Positions 50,277 through 60,311 of a DNA stretch of 64,000 nt are shown here, in pieces (the first letter of the stretch is position 1; each line of letters begins with the position of its first letter). Source of the DNA: Brevundimonas sp. (GTDB lineage: Bacteria > Pseudomonadota > Alphaproteobacteria > Caulobacterales > Caulobacteraceae). The notes under the pieces were generated by a model, which saw only the letters and a list, made by a program, of their open reading frames with translations, was not told the origin of the DNA and did not search any database. Location: positions 58,924 through 122,923 of the forward strand of contig NZ_JACVCG010000005.1 in assembly GCF_016742135.1 (NCBI RefSeq), given 5' to 3'. The position numbers and the translations under genes are program-made.

Positions 50277-52243
50277 GCCACCGCCTCCAGCCGGTCCGGG
50301 GCCGGGCTCTGGCCCGAGCCCTGGATCGTCTCGCCGTTCATGACGTGATTGACCGCGCCCAGCAGGGTCGCCGGCGTGATCGGCTTGGGCACGAAATAGG
50401 TCATGCCGGCATCGGCACAGGCGGTGATATCGTCAGGGCTGGTATCGGCGGTCACGGCGATGACCGGCACCCGGGCGTTGGCATTGTCCGAGGCGCGCAG
50501 ACGGCGTGTGGTCTCGCGGCCGTCCAGCTCGGGCATGCGAACGTCCATGAAGATCAAATCGAACGTCTGGGCATCGCAGGCCTTCAGCGCCGCCATGCCG
50601 TCGGCCGCCGTCGTGACCTCGCAACCCAGCGGCTGCAGGATCAACTGTATGGCGCGACGGTTGATGTCATGGTCGTCAACCACCAGCACCCGCATGGGGG
50701 CGTCGTCGTCGGCCCCTTCGTCCACGGAGTCGACCGGCTCAGGGTCCGGCACGGGCGCGGGCTCGGGAGCCACTTCAGATAGGGGTGACGGCCCGGCCGG
50801 AGCGTCCTCGCGGGACGTTTCGGCCACCGGAGCCGACGCGGGCAAGCCCCCGAGGGCGCGGGCCACCACCTCGCGACCGGCACGGTCCAGCGTCGGCAGG
50901 TCCTGACTGTCCGAAAGGGCGCGTGGGAAGCTGATGGCGACGGTGAAGCTGGAGCCGGTGCCCGGATGACTGCGCGCGGTCAGGCGCCCGCCCATCAATT
51001 CCGTCAGGTGGCGACTGATCGCCAGCCCCAGTCCCGTGCCGCCATGGCGCGCGCTGACCCCCTCGGCGGTCTGGTCAAAGGGCTGGAACAGACGGGTGAT
51101 CTGGGCCGACGTCATGCCCGGCCCGGTGTCCCTGACCTCGATCAGCATGGCGTGGCCGGACGGTTCTTCGTCCCACACGGTGAGCTTCAGGGTAATGCTG
51201 CCGCTGTCCGTGAACTTCACCGCATTCGAGATCAGATTGTTCAGCACCTGGCGCAGGCGCATGGCGTCGCCGCGTACCCGCGCCGGGACGTGGGCCGAGC
51301 CCTCGATCCGCAGCTTCAGCCCCTTCGACGCGATTGGCCCCTGCCACAGCCGCGCCGTCTGAGCGATCAGGGACCGCAGGTTGAAGTCATTGACCTCTAC
51401 GGTCATGCCTCCCGCCTCGATCTTGGCGTGGTCCAGCAGGTCATCCAGCAGGGACTTCATCATGAGCCCCGCATCGGTGATCAGCTGGGCCTGGTTGCGG
51501 GCCGTCCAGTCGCCGGCGCCTTCCTGCAGAACTCCGGCCCCGGCCAGGATGGCGCTGATCGGTGTGCGAAGATCATGCCCGACCGCCGCCAGAAAGGCCT
51601 GGCGGCTTTCCATGACGCGCTCCGCCTCGACCCTACGGCGTTCGGCGTCGAGCCGGGCGGCCGCCTCGGCCTTTCGCGACGTTTCCATGCGAAGCCAGGT
51701 GCTCAGGCAGTAGGCCATGAAGACCGTGATGGCGATGGCGACCGCCGTGGCGAAGGCCGCCGAGGCACCGAATATCACCATGAAGACCGGGGTCGCCGCC
51801 AGATACAGGAACTGCGGCGTAATGCTGAGCGCCAGGACCGTCCGCGACCGGGGCGCGTTGACCACGGCATAGATGGCCCCCGAAGACAGCAGGATGGCGG
51901 CACAGACCCCGCCCATCGGCCCGCCGACCAGCCACAGGGGCACCGACAGGCTGCCGAAATAGGCCGCGTTCAGCACCAGCATGGCGGATGCGGCAGAGAA
52001 CCGCAGGGGGCCGAACGATTCCGTGCGCCCCCCGTTAACCGGCCCGAAGACCCACAGGTCCAGCACCTGGACAAGAAAATAGCCCGCCACCCACAGGGCC
52101 GAAAAATCCCAGCCCAGAATCGGACTGAAGACCAGGGCGCTGGCCGCGCCCATGCCCAGCCGTTGCAGCAACGCCTTGCGACGCTGCCGGACCGCTTCGA
52201 CCCAGCCTGACGACAAGTCGGCCGTTGTCATGGACATGCGCAT
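50273..52243 (-). CDS. Membrane-bound hybrid sensor histidine kinase with receiver domain
   Basis: N-terminal TM helices, GHDLRTPISAILAGAG H-box, LNNLISNAVKFTDSG N-box, HGGTGLGLAISRHL G-box; receiver VDDHDINRRAIQLIL...DLIFMDVRMPELDG. Confidence 0.95.
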   Translation of the reverse strand: MRMSMTTADLSSGWVEAVRQRRKALLQRLGMGAASALVFSPILGWDFSALWVAGYFLVQVLDLWVFGPVNGGRTESFGPLRFSAASAMLVLNAAYFGSLSVPLWLVGGPMGGVCAAILLSSGAIYAVVNAPRSRTVLALSITPQFLYLAATPVFMVIFGASAAFATAVAIAITVFMAYCLSTWLRMETSRKAEAAARLDAERRRVEAERVMESRQAFLAAVGHDLRTPISAILAGAGVLQEGAGDWTARNQAQLITDAGLMMKSLLDDLLDHAKIEAGGMTVEVNDFNLRSLIAQTARLWQGPIASKGLKLRIEGSAHVPARVRGDAMRLRQVLNNLISNAVKFTDSGSITLKLTVWDEEPSGHAMLIEVRDTGPGMTSAQITRLFQPFDQTAEGVSARHGGTGLGLAISRHLTELMGGRLTARSHPGTGSSFTVAISFPRALSDSQDLPTLDRAGREVVARALGGLPASAPVAETSREDAPAGPSPLSEVAPEPAPVPDPEPVDSVDEGADDDAPMRVLVVDDHDINRRAIQLILQPLGCEVTTAADGMAALKACDAQTFDLIFMDVRMPELDGRETTRRLRASDNANARVPVIAVTADTSPDDITACADAGMTYFVPKPITPATLLGAVNHVMNGETIQGSGQSPAPDRLEAVA

Positions 52244-52302
52244 CCCCGTGAGCGGGCTTCAAGCCCTTTCCGCCATAGTGACGGGGCAGCCCTAACGCTC
52301 CG

Positions 52303-53334
52303 TCAACGCGCGGTGCCGACAGCCTCCCGGACTGTGGAAAATCCGTCGGCGCGCAGGCGGGCGGCCAGATCCTGCTTGATCCGGCGTACCAGTCCGGGCC
52401 CTTCAAAGATCAGGGCGGAATACAGCTGGATTGCGCTGGCCCCGGCCCGGATGCGGGCATAGGCCTCTGCACCATCGGAAATCCCGCCGACAGCGATCAG
52501 GGGAAGGCGCCCGGCCGAGGCCTCGACCGCCGCCGCCAGCGCCATGGCAGCGCGGGCCTGAAGCGGTGCGCCCGACAGGCCCCCGGCCTCCCCGGCATGG
52601 GCGGACTTCAGGGAGGGGGGACGGTCCAGGGTGGTGTTCGACACGATCAGTCCATCCAGCCCATGCGCCAGGCTGGCCTCCACGATCCGGCCGATGTCCT
52701 CGCCCGGGAGATCCGGCGCGATCTTCAGAAAGACGGGCCGATTGGTCGGCCGCGCCGCCCGGATCCGCGCCAGCAGGGGCTCCAGCGCCTCGACCGTCTG
52801 GAGGCCGCGCAGGCCGGGTGTATTGGGAGAGGATACGTTGACCGTCAGATAGTCGGCCAGTCCCCCCAGCCGTCTCAGCCCCGTCTCATAGTCGGCGATC
52901 CGGTCTGCGGCATCCTTGTTGGCACCCAGATTGGCCCCGACCACGATCCCGGGCGGACGTCGCTCCAGCCGCGCGGCAAAAGCCTCCAGTCCATCGTTGT
53001 TGAACCCCATCCGGTTGATGATGGCCCGGTCCTCTTCCAGCCGGAACAGGCGCGGGCGGGGGTTGCCGGCCTGCGGGCGGGGCGTCACCGAGCCGCATTC
53101 GACAAAACCGAACCCCAGCCCGGCCAGACCCCGGATGGCGACCGCGTTCTTGTCCAGTCCGGCTGCGAGGCCGACGGGGTTGGGCAGGTTCAGGCCCGCC
53201 ACCTCGGTCTTCAGCACGGGATCGTCCGGTGCCACTGCCAGCGGCAGATGGCTGAGCCCCGCGATCGCCAGCTCGTGCGCGCGTTCGGCATCCAGCCGCC
53301 TCAGCAGGGCGGTGCCGATGTCCAGCAGGCTCAT
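52303..53334 (-). CDS. pyrD: Quinone-dependent dihydroorotate dehydrogenase
   Basis: NPVGLAAGLDKNAVAIRGLAGLGFGFVECGSVTPRPQAGNPRPRLFRLEEDRAIINRMGFNNDG, VNVSSPNTPGLR. Confidence 0.97.
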   Translation of the reverse strand: MSLLDIGTALLRRLDAERAHELAIAGLSHLPLAVAPDDPVLKTEVAGLNLPNPVGLAAGLDKNAVAIRGLAGLGFGFVECGSVTPRPQAGNPRPRLFRLEEDRAIINRMGFNNDGLEAFAARLERRPPGIVVGANLGANKDAADRIADYETGLRRLGGLADYLTVNVSSPNTPGLRGLQTVEALEPLLARIRAARPTNRPVFLKIAPDLPGEDIGRIVEASLAHGLDGLIVSNTTLDRPPSLKSAHAGEAGGLSGAPLQARAAMALAAAVEASAGRLPLIAVGGISDGAEAYARIRAGASAIQLYSALIFEGPGLVRRIKQDLAARLRADGFSTVREAVGTAR

Positions 53335-53693
53335 GCCCTGTCCTCCAGGACCAGTCGACCGTCCGCATCCACGCGACAGGGCTCAATCGCCTGCACAGCG
53401 GACAATGGCAGCGGCGCATACAGATGCGGAAACAGGGCTCCGCCGCGAGAAGGCTCCCAGCGCAGGCCCTCGTCTGGCAGGGCGGCCAGCGCCGCCACCC
53501 GGATCGTCACCTTCAGCAGGTCACGCATGCCGCTGAAATGCCGACGCGCGGTTTCGTCCAGCTGGTCGGCGGTCGACATGTGAATATAGCCGTCGCGGAG
53601 GTCGACAGCCGATCCGGGATAGGCTCCGTCCGCCGTTGCGATCCGCCAGTCCCCGGCATCCACCAGTTTGAAGATCACCTCGGGACCGGTCAC
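53331..53693 (-). CDS. DUF952-type protein
   Basis: GSAVDLRDGYIHMSTADQLDETARRHF, EPSRGGALFPHLYAPLPL. Confidence 0.88.
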   Translation of the reverse strand: MTGPEVIFKLVDAGDWRIATADGAYPGSAVDLRDGYIHMSTADQLDETARRHFSGMRDLLKVTIRVAALAALPDEGLRWEPSRGGALFPHLYAPLPLSAVQAIEPCRVDADGRLVLEDRA

Positions 53694-54196
53694 GCCTCCG
53701 CCCCGGCATCGTCGGGCCGGATCAGGCCCTCCAGGGCATATCGCCCGGCGGCATCGACCGAAAAGATCGCAGCCATGCCGGTCGGAAAACCACTGCTGAG
53801 GCGCTCCAGAACCGAGGGTGCCGCTGCCCCCTCGATCAGCAGTTCGACCGCCAGCTGGTGGATACCGGGATTGTGTCCGATCAGGATCAGACAGCCGGCC
53901 GCGTCCATCTCGGCCTCGATGCGGGCCCGCAGGAGATCGGGGTCGGCTTCGTAGAGGTCGTCCATGATGGCCACCTCGACATCCCCCATGCTGTCATGGA
54001 CGATATCCCAGGTCTGGCGGGTCCGCGCGGCCCCGGACACCAGCGCCCGGTCCGGCCTGAGCCTGCGGAGCGCCAGCGCCTTGCCGACGCGCACGGCATC
54101 CTCGCGACCGCGGGCCGCCAGGGGTCGGTCCTTGTCCCGCCCGGAGGGAGAGCCGCGTTCGGCCTTGGCATGGCGCATCAGGATCAGTCGGTGCAT
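53690..54196 (-). CDS. sixA: SixA-like histidine phosphatase
   Basis: MHRLILMRHAKAERGSPSGRDKDRPLAARGREDAVRVG, LVSGAARTRQTWD, LILIGHNPGIHQLA. Confidence 0.9.
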   Translation of the reverse strand: MHRLILMRHAKAERGSPSGRDKDRPLAARGREDAVRVGKALALRRLRPDRALVSGAARTRQTWDIVHDSMGDVEVAIMDDLYEADPDLLRARIEAEMDAAGCLILIGHNPGIHQLAVELLIEGAAAPSVLERLSSGFPTGMAAIFSVDAAGRYALEGLIRPDDAGAEA

Positions 54197-54205
54197 GGCG
54201 ACGAT

Positions 54206-54967
54206 CTAGGCGTGTTCGCACGGCTGGACCAGAGCCCGGCTTGCGCCGCGGCCCGCCGGCGTGGGCTGAAGGACCGCGCCCCGCAGCGGGACCCGCTCGG
54301 CGACCCCGACCGGCTGCACCCGGGCATAGGCATGCCGTGTGGCTTCCAGCAGGATCAGACCGGCCGCTCCCGGCACCACCCGGCGGCCGATCTGTTCGAA
54401 GCCGTCCGCCATGCCGTACAGCACCGGCCAGGGGGGCACATAAAGGGTCTGCGACCAGGCGGCGGGCTCCAGCCCTCCCTCGCGCACCAGACGCTCCAGC
54501 TGACGCCGCGTAAAGGGGCGACCGTGACCAAAGGGGGTGCTCTCGGCCCGGGCCCAGAGGCCGCCACGCGCCGCGGCGACAAGGATGATCCGGCCCGCAG
54601 GCGTCAGCACCCGGATCGCCTCGGCCATCAGGGCGCGGACGTCATCGGCTTCCTCAAGGGCGTGAACCACCAGCACGCGATCAAAACTGCCGGCGGCAAA
54701 GGGCAGGGCCCGGTCATCGACCAGCACCGAGCGGTTGCGGCCCCCCCGTGGCCAGGCCTCGACCCCCTGTCCCGAAGGCATGGCGGCGATCAGGCGGCGC
54801 GCGCCGACGAAGGCCCCTAGCCATGGGGTGGCGTAACCCAGCCCCAGAACATCCAGCCCCTCAGCCTCACCCCAGGCGGTCTCCAGCCGCTCGGCCAGCA
54901 GCCGCCGGACCAGCCGTCCCGACGGCTCGCCATAGAACAGTCTCAGATCCTCGATGGCCATCCGCAT
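54206..54967 (-). CDS. SAM-dependent methyltransferase (class I)
   Basis: GLDVLGLGYATPWLGAF, DRALPFAAGSFDRVLVVHALEEADDVRALMAEAIRVLTPAGRIILVA. Confidence 0.9.
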   Translation of the reverse strand: MRMAIEDLRLFYGEPSGRLVRRLLAERLETAWGEAEGLDVLGLGYATPWLGAFVGARRLIAAMPSGQGVEAWPRGGRNRSVLVDDRALPFAAGSFDRVLVVHALEEADDVRALMAEAIRVLTPAGRIILVAAARGGLWARAESTPFGHGRPFTRRQLERLVREGGLEPAAWSQTLYVPPWPVLYGMADGFEQIGRRVVPGAAGLILLEATRHAYARVQPVGVAERVPLRGAVLQPTPAGRGASRALVQPCEHA

Positions 54968-55014
54968 GCGCGGAGGATAGCCCCGGACTGCCCGTCCCTG
55001 CTAGGGTCCGGGCC

Positions 55015-55743
55015 ATGTCTCTGGATGTGCACCTGTTCCCCTGCCTGTCGGACAACTACGGCCTGCTGGTCCGCGACCGGGCCACCGGCACCGTCGCCGC
55101 CATCGACACCCCCGATGCCGACCGGATCCTTGAGGAGCTTGAGGGTCTGGGATGGGGCCGTCTGGACCTGATCCTCAACACCCACTGGCACCCGGACCAC
55201 ACGGGCGGCAATGCCGCGCTGAAGGCCGCCACGGGCTGCGTCATTCACGGGCCCGAGGAGGTCCGTCGCGCCGCCCCCCTCGACCATGTGATCGTGGATG
55301 GAGACACGGTGTCCGTGGGTCAGACCCGGCTTCGGGTCACCGCCGCCCCCGGCCATACGCTCGGCCATGTGGTGCTGCATGATGTCGAGGGGCACACGGC
55401 CTTTGTTGGCGATGTGCTGTTCACGCTCGGCTGCGGGCGACTGTTCGAAGGCACGCCCGACCAGATGTGGGCCAGCCTCTCGGCGCTGATGGCGTGGCCG
55501 GATAAGACGGTCCTCTGGTGCGCCCATGAATACACCGCGTCGAATGCCCGGTTTGCCCTGAGCGTCGATGACCGCTCCGAGCTGCGCGACCATGTCGCGG
55601 GCCTCATGCGCCGGATCGAGGCAGGCCAGCCGACCGTTCCCACCACCCTGGGTGCCGAGCGGCGGTTCAACCCGTTCCTGACCGCCGGAGACGCCGCGAC
55701 CTTTGCCGAGCGACGCGCGGCCAAGGACGGCTTTCGCGGCTGA
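55015..55743 (+). CDS. gloB: Hydroxyacylglutathione hydrolase
   Basis: NTHWHPDHTGGNAALKAATGC, VTAAPGHTLGHVVLHD, FVGDVLFTLGCGRLFEGTPDQMWASL, CAHEYTASNARFAL. Confidence 0.95.
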   Translation: MSLDVHLFPCLSDNYGLLVRDRATGTVAAIDTPDADRILEELEGLGWGRLDLILNTHWHPDHTGGNAALKAATGCVIHGPEEVRRAAPLDHVIVDGDTVSVGQTRLRVTAAPGHTLGHVVLHDVEGHTAFVGDVLFTLGCGRLFEGTPDQMWASLSALMAWPDKTVLWCAHEYTASNARFALSVDDRSELRDHVAGLMRRIEAGQPTVPTTLGAERRFNPFLTAGDAATFAERRAAKDGFRG

Positions 55744-55744
55744 T

Positions 55745-56536
55745 CTATTGCGTTTCCGAAATGACCCGCACGATCCGCGCCGAGGACGGGCGACCGGCGA
55801 AACCGGCATCGGCATCGATCACGATCCGCAGCGTGCCCCGTGAAAAACTGACCTGACGCGGCCCGACGTCCGTGATGATGATCCGGCGGACCCGGGCCAC
55901 ATCCCGCCGCAGATTGGGCGAGCGGGCCATGCGGACAATGGCGTCCACCGCCGTCGACAGGGCATCGGTGGCCACCGCCTCCGAGCCCGGCTGGATATCC
56001 ATGTCCACCACGACTAGTTCACCGACCGCGCGCGTGGCCCGGTCGCTCTGGCGCAGGATGAAGTCCATCAGCTGAAAGGCGGTCAGGGTGGGGGCCAGCA
56101 GTTCCGGCGCAGGACCGGCCAGAGAGACCGGCGCGCCCTGCGGGGCGGCGGTCGTGTAGAGGGTCATACCCCCATTGGGGGTCACCCGGAGAACCTGATC
56201 CCCGGCATCGTTGCGAAAAATCACATCCCCGCGCGGAGCCGGCGACGGACGCAGCACCCAGACCTCGGTCGAGCGGTCGAACCGCATCAGCGTCCCGTTG
56301 CCAGACCGATCAAGAATAAAGCCCTGGCCGGTCTCGGACACATAGCGACCACTGTCGGGCAGGCTGGTGGCGGGGCCCCTGTCCCTCTGGGACCGGGAGT
56401 CCTCGCTCTGGAAGTTGGCGCTGACCTGGGCATGGCCGGGCAGGGCCAGGCACAGCCAGCCGAAGACCATCACCCCCACCGTTACGGCAAGGGGTGCCGG
56501 GCGCCGTGTCGCTCCGACCTGTCTCCCGCTGTTCAT
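55745..56536 (-). CDS. Secreted hypothetical protein (possibly DUF4908-like)
   Basis: Signal peptide VGVMVFGWLCLALPGHAQ; family assignment from memory, unverified. Confidence 0.65.
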   Translation of the reverse strand: MNSGRQVGATRRPAPLAVTVGVMVFGWLCLALPGHAQVSANFQSEDSRSQRDRGPATSLPDSGRYVSETGQGFILDRSGNGTLMRFDRSTEVWVLRPSPAPRGDVIFRNDAGDQVLRVTPNGGMTLYTTAAPQGAPVSLAGPAPELLAPTLTAFQLMDFILRQSDRATRAVGELVVVDMDIQPGSEAVATDALSTAVDAIVRMARSPNLRRDVARVRRIIITDVGPRQVSFSRGTLRIVIDADAGFAGRPSSARIVRVISETQ

Positions 56537-56584
56537 GGATTGAGGGATGACTCCCCACCCCGGCAGATTTTAGGCAAGGCCGGC

Positions 56585-57310
56585 TCAGCCAACCAGATAC
56601 TGACCGCCGTTCAGCGACAGGGTGCAGCCTGTGACATATCCGGCACGTTCCCCGGCCAGCCAGGACACCATGTCGGCGATCTCCTCGCCCTTGCCCAGCC
56701 GTCCGACCGGGATCTGGGCGATGATGGCGTCCAGCACCTTCTGGTCCATGGCCCCGACCATTTCTGTGTCGATATAGCCCGGAGCGATACAGTTTACGGT
56801 GACGCCCTTCCTCGCATTCTCGAGCGCCAGAGCCTTGGTGAAGCCGATCATGCCGGCCTTGGCGGCGGAATAGTTGGTCTGGCCGATCTGACCCTTCTGG
56901 CCGTTGATCGAGCTGATGTTGACGATCCGGCCAAAGCCCCGGTCGCGCATGCCGCCGATCACCTGGCGGGTCATGTTGAACACGGAATCCATGTTCACCC
57001 GGATCACATCGGACCACTGGTCCGCGGTCATCTTGTGGAAGAAGCCGTCGCGGGTGATGCCGGCATTGTTGACCAGCACCTCGATCGGTCCCAGTTCGGC
57101 CTCGACCTCCTGAACGGCGCGGGCGCAGTCGTCGAACGAGCCGACGTTGCCCTTGACCACCATGACGCCCAGCTCGCGAGCCGTGGCCTCGGCCGCCTCG
57201 GTATTGCCGGAATAGCCCGCGGCGACGGCCATGCCGTCTTCCTTCAGGCGTTGAACGATTGCCTTGCCGATGCCCCGGGTTCCCCCGGTGACCAGTGCCA
57301 CCCGTGCCAT
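56585..57310 (-). CDS. phbB: Acetoacetyl-CoA reductase
   Basis: MARVALVTGGTRGIGKAIVQRLKEDGMAVAAGY, INGQKGQIGQTNYSAAKAGMIGFTKALALE. Confidence 0.95.
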   Translation of the reverse strand: MARVALVTGGTRGIGKAIVQRLKEDGMAVAAGYSGNTEAAEATARELGVMVVKGNVGSFDDCARAVQEVEAELGPIEVLVNNAGITRDGFFHKMTADQWSDVIRVNMDSVFNMTRQVIGGMRDRGFGRIVNISSINGQKGQIGQTNYSAAKAGMIGFTKALALENARKGVTVNCIAPGYIDTEMVGAMDQKVLDAIIAQIPVGRLGKGEEIADMVSWLAGERAGYVTGCTLSLNGGQYLVG

Positions 57311-57409
57311 ATGCAGTCCTTCGCGTTTCCGGTGCGGGGAGCGTCTGCGTGCGCCCCTCCGTCCCCCAAGCCTTAACGAAACACGGGGTTCCCGGCTAGG
57401 GCAGCTTCT

Positions 57410-58471
57410 TCACAGCTGTGCCATATCCAGCACGAAGCGATAGCGCACGTCGGACTTCTGCATCCGCGCATAGGCCTCGTTGATCTGTGACGGAGCGATC
57501 ACCTCGATGTCACAGGCGATGTCGTGTTCGGCGCAGAAGTCGAGCATTTCCTGCGTCTCGCGGATGCCGCCGATCAGCGAGCCGGCCACGGAGCGACGGC
57601 GCCACAGAAGGGGCATGGCATACACCGGCAGGCCCTCGGTCGTCAGGCCCAGCATGACCATGGTGCCGTCTCGGGCCAGCAGGTTCAGATGCCCGGCGAT
57701 CTCATGCGTAGCCGAGACGGTATTGATGATCAGGTCGAACTTTTCGGTCGAGGCCGCCATCGCCGCCTTGTCCGAGTTGATCAGGAAATGCTTCGCCCCC
57801 ATGCGTTCGGCATCGGCCTTCTTGCGGTCCGACGTCGACAGGACGGTGACCTCTGCCCCCATGGCCGCGGCCAGCTTGACCGCCATATGGCCGAGGCCGC
57901 CCAGGCCGACGACCGCCACCTTTGAGCCCGGGCCGACCTTCCAGTGGCGCAATGGCGACCAGGTGGTGATCCCGGCGCACAGCAAGGGGGCTGCGGCATC
58001 CAGCGGAAGGGCGTCCGGAATGCGCAACACATAGTTCTGGTCGACGGTGATCCGGTCGGAATAGCCGCCCTGGGTGATCTTTTGCCCGACCTCTGCCCCC
58101 TTCGGATCGGGCGAACCATACGTCTGCGTCATGCCCGGGACGCAGTACTGTTCCAGCCCTTCCTGGCAGGAGGCGCAGGTCCGGCAGCTGTCGACCATGC
58201 AGCCAACACCGACCCGGTCGCCTTCCCTGAAGCGCGTGACGTTCGCTCCGACCGCCGTCACCACGCCGGCGATCTCATGCCCGGGCACGATCGGATAGCG
58301 GGTTCCGCCGCCCAGTTCATTCCGGGCCACATGCAGGTCGGAGTGGCAGACACCGCAGTATCTGATCTCGATCGCCACATCGTCCGGACCCGGATCGCGC
58401 CGGTCAAAGGCCCAGGGCTCGAGCGGCTTGTCGGCGGCGACGGCGGCAAACGCGCGGGTGGCGATGGGCAT
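57410..58471 (-). CDS. NAD(P)-dependent alcohol dehydrogenase (zinc type)
   Basis: YCGVCHSDLHVARNELGGGTRYPIVPGHEIAGVVTAVG, CRTCASCQEGLEQYC, VAVVGLGGLGHMAVKLA. Confidence 0.96.
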   Translation of the reverse strand: MPIATRAFAAVAADKPLEPWAFDRRDPGPDDVAIEIRYCGVCHSDLHVARNELGGGTRYPIVPGHEIAGVVTAVGANVTRFREGDRVGVGCMVDSCRTCASCQEGLEQYCVPGMTQTYGSPDPKGAEVGQKITQGGYSDRITVDQNYVLRIPDALPLDAAAPLLCAGITTWSPLRHWKVGPGSKVAVVGLGGLGHMAVKLAAAMGAEVTVLSTSDRKKADAERMGAKHFLINSDKAAMAASTEKFDLIINTVSATHEIAGHLNLLARDGTMVMLGLTTEGLPVYAMPLLWRRRSVAGSLIGGIRETQEMLDFCAEHDIACDIEVIAPSQINEAYARMQKSDVRYRFVLDMAQL

Positions 58472-58532
58472 GGGGCGTATCCTTCAGAGGGCTATCCGCT
58501 ACAGGTGTCCATGGCGGACAATCGGCGCAACC

Positions 58533-58907
58533 CTACCATTCGTTTCGCCCGTCGACATGCCGGATCGGCACGGCGGCCAGGTCCAGCCCCTCGAACAGCC
58601 GGGCATTGAGGACCACCCGGGCAGGCCGCACCTCGCCGTCATCCGTCGTCCAGGCCGGCACCTCGGCATGGACCGCGCAGCCACAGGTCGCGCAGTGGTA
58701 AAAGGTCATCATCCGGTCGCCCCACTCATAGGGCGTCAAGAGCGCGGGCGTGAGAGTGAGTTGAACCGCCGCAGGCGCGTAATATGCGGCCAAGGTTCCC
58801 CGCTTGGTGCAGGTGGTGCAGGTGCAGTGAGTGACGGTTTCGGGTGCTGCCGCCGCGAACCGCTGGGCCCCGCAGTGACAGCTGCCCCGCAGGAGCTCAC
58901 CGGTCAT
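58533..58907 (-). CDS. GFA family (glutathione-dependent formaldehyde-activating-like) protein
   Basis: GSCHCGAQRFAAAAPETVTHCTCTTCTKRGTLAAYYAP, FYHCATCGCAVHAE. Confidence 0.92.
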   Translation of the reverse strand: MTGELLRGSCHCGAQRFAAAAPETVTHCTCTTCTKRGTLAAYYAPAAVQLTLTPALLTPYEWGDRMMTFYHCATCGCAVHAEVPAWTTDDGEVRPARVVLNARLFEGLDLAAVPIRHVDGRNEW

Positions 58908-59653
58908 TCCACGCGCTCGATCAGGGCCATGGCGGCCGCCGGATTCCGGACCTTGGCCCCGGCGATCATATAAGCGAACACATCGCCCCGCTTCGCCCAG
59001 CCCCGCAGGCGGTCTGCGGCGGCGTCGAGTTCGGCGGGCGACATGCCGGTCGGCTCGTCCTCGCGGCTCGACATCAGCCGGGCATAGGAAAAGTCTGCGG
59101 TCGGTTGATCGATGCGCGGCCATTCCGGCGCCTCATCATCCTCGGCATAGACGATGGCACAGCCGTATTTCGCCGCCAGATCATAGAATTCCTGGGCGTC
59201 GAAGCTGGGGTGCCGAACCTCCAGCGCATGACGCAGGCGAAGGCCGTCCTTCTCCTTCGGCAAGAGCTTCAGAAAGCCCTCGAAATCGACCGGATCGAAC
59301 TTCTTGGTCGCCATGAACTGCCAGTTGATCGGCCCCAGCCTGTCGCCCAGCGCCGTCAGGCCCTGATCCAGAAACCGGTCAAAGCTCTCCTGGCCCTCGG
59401 ACAGCACCTTGCGATTGGTGCAATAGCGGCTGGCCTTGACGGCAAAGACGAAACCGTCGGGCGTCTCGTCGCGCCACTTCATCCAGCTGTCGGGCTTGAA
59501 GGTCGAATAATAGGTGCCGTTGATCTCGATCGAGGTCAGCTTTCCGGCCGCGTATTCCAGCTCGCGCTTCTGGACCAGGCCTTCGGGATAGAAGACGCCC
59601 CGCCAGGGCTCATAGGTCCAGCCGCCGATGCCGATGTGGATGGGATTAGTCAT
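58904..59653 (-). CDS. DUF72 domain-containing protein
   Basis: IGIGGWTYEPWRGVFYPEGLVQKRELEYAAGKLTSIEINGTYYSTFKPDSWMKWRDETPDGFVFAVKASRYCT. Confidence 0.94.
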   Translation of the reverse strand: MTNPIHIGIGGWTYEPWRGVFYPEGLVQKRELEYAAGKLTSIEINGTYYSTFKPDSWMKWRDETPDGFVFAVKASRYCTNRKVLSEGQESFDRFLDQGLTALGDRLGPINWQFMATKKFDPVDFEGFLKLLPKEKDGLRLRHALEVRHPSFDAQEFYDLAAKYGCAIVYAEDDEAPEWPRIDQPTADFSYARLMSSREDEPTGMSPAELDAAADRLRGWAKRGDVFAYMIAGAKVRNPAAAMALIERVE

Positions 59654-60066
59654 TAACCTTCTGCCACCAAATCAAGCCACTTCGCTATTTTTTCCGCCTC
59701 AGACCTAGTAATGTCGTCGGGCACAACAAAACGGAAAGGCTTGTCGCGCTTAAGCACGAAAACCTGGACCCCGACTTCCAAATTTTCACTTTCTGGCAAT
59801 GGGTTAGGGCTCTCGGGCGATGGCGTCGGGCTTACCACACCCGGTGTAGGGGGCGGTACGGGTCGATTTAAGGCCTTTACAATACGCGAGGGTCGGCTCC
59901 GGCGGCCAGGCACGAATGTGCCATGACCAGCCGCTGCAAGGTCCTGCAGTGACGACACCACCTCATGGCGCGCCAGTTTGAGCCTCTTCTCTATGAGCTC
60001 CACCGGGACTTCATTTTCCCTCGTGGACCAAATGAAATCAGCGATTGCTTGAGTTGCATTATCCAT
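59653..60066 (-). CDS. Winged-helix-like protein with Pro-rich linker (candidate DNA-binding regulator)
   Basis: VPVELIEKRLKLARHEVVSSLQDLAAAGHGTFVPGRRSRPSRIVKAL; TAATG overlap with the DUF72 gene. Confidence 0.65.
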   Translation of the reverse strand: MDNATQAIADFIWSTRENEVPVELIEKRLKLARHEVVSSLQDLAAAGHGTFVPGRRSRPSRIVKALNRPVPPPTPGVVSPTPSPESPNPLPESENLEVGVQVFVLKRDKPFRFVVPDDITRSEAEKIAKWLDLVAEG

Positions 60067-60073
60067 AGGTTTC

Positions 60074-60226
60074 TTAGCCCTCAAGGCGGCTGGGATGCCC
60101 GCGACGCCCGATCTTGAAATCAGCGATTCCCTTGAACGCGATAGCTTGGAACATAGCAATGACGGCGGCGCGGGTGAACCCAGTATCCTTGACGGCTTCG
60201 TCGACGGTGTAAACTGTCTTGATCAT
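60074..60226 (-). CDS. 50-aa HTH-like protein (not in the ORF track)
   Basis: MIKTVYTVDEAVKDTGFTRAAVIAMFQAIAFKGIADFKIGRRGHPSRLEG; strong Shine-Dalgarno AGGAGATAAGAG immediately 5' of ATG. Confidence 0.65.
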   Translation of the reverse strand: MIKTVYTVDEAVKDTGFTRAAVIAMFQAIAFKGIADFKIGRRGHPSRLEG

Positions 60227-60267
60227 CTCTTATCTCCTGATTTTGGCGTAAGCGCCTCGAGCAGGAC

Positions 60268-60311
60268 CCTTGTAGCAACCTTGTTTTGAGCCGTCAACAA
60301 CCTTGTACAAG
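60268..60311 (-). promoter_or_regulatory. Predicted promoter and operator of the small HTH operon
   Basis: Reverse strand TTGACG (60297-60292), 17 bp, TACAAG (60274-60269); ACAAGG repeats at 60273-60268, 60284-60279, 60306-60301; palindrome CTTGTACAAG at 60302-60311. Confidence 0.6.
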
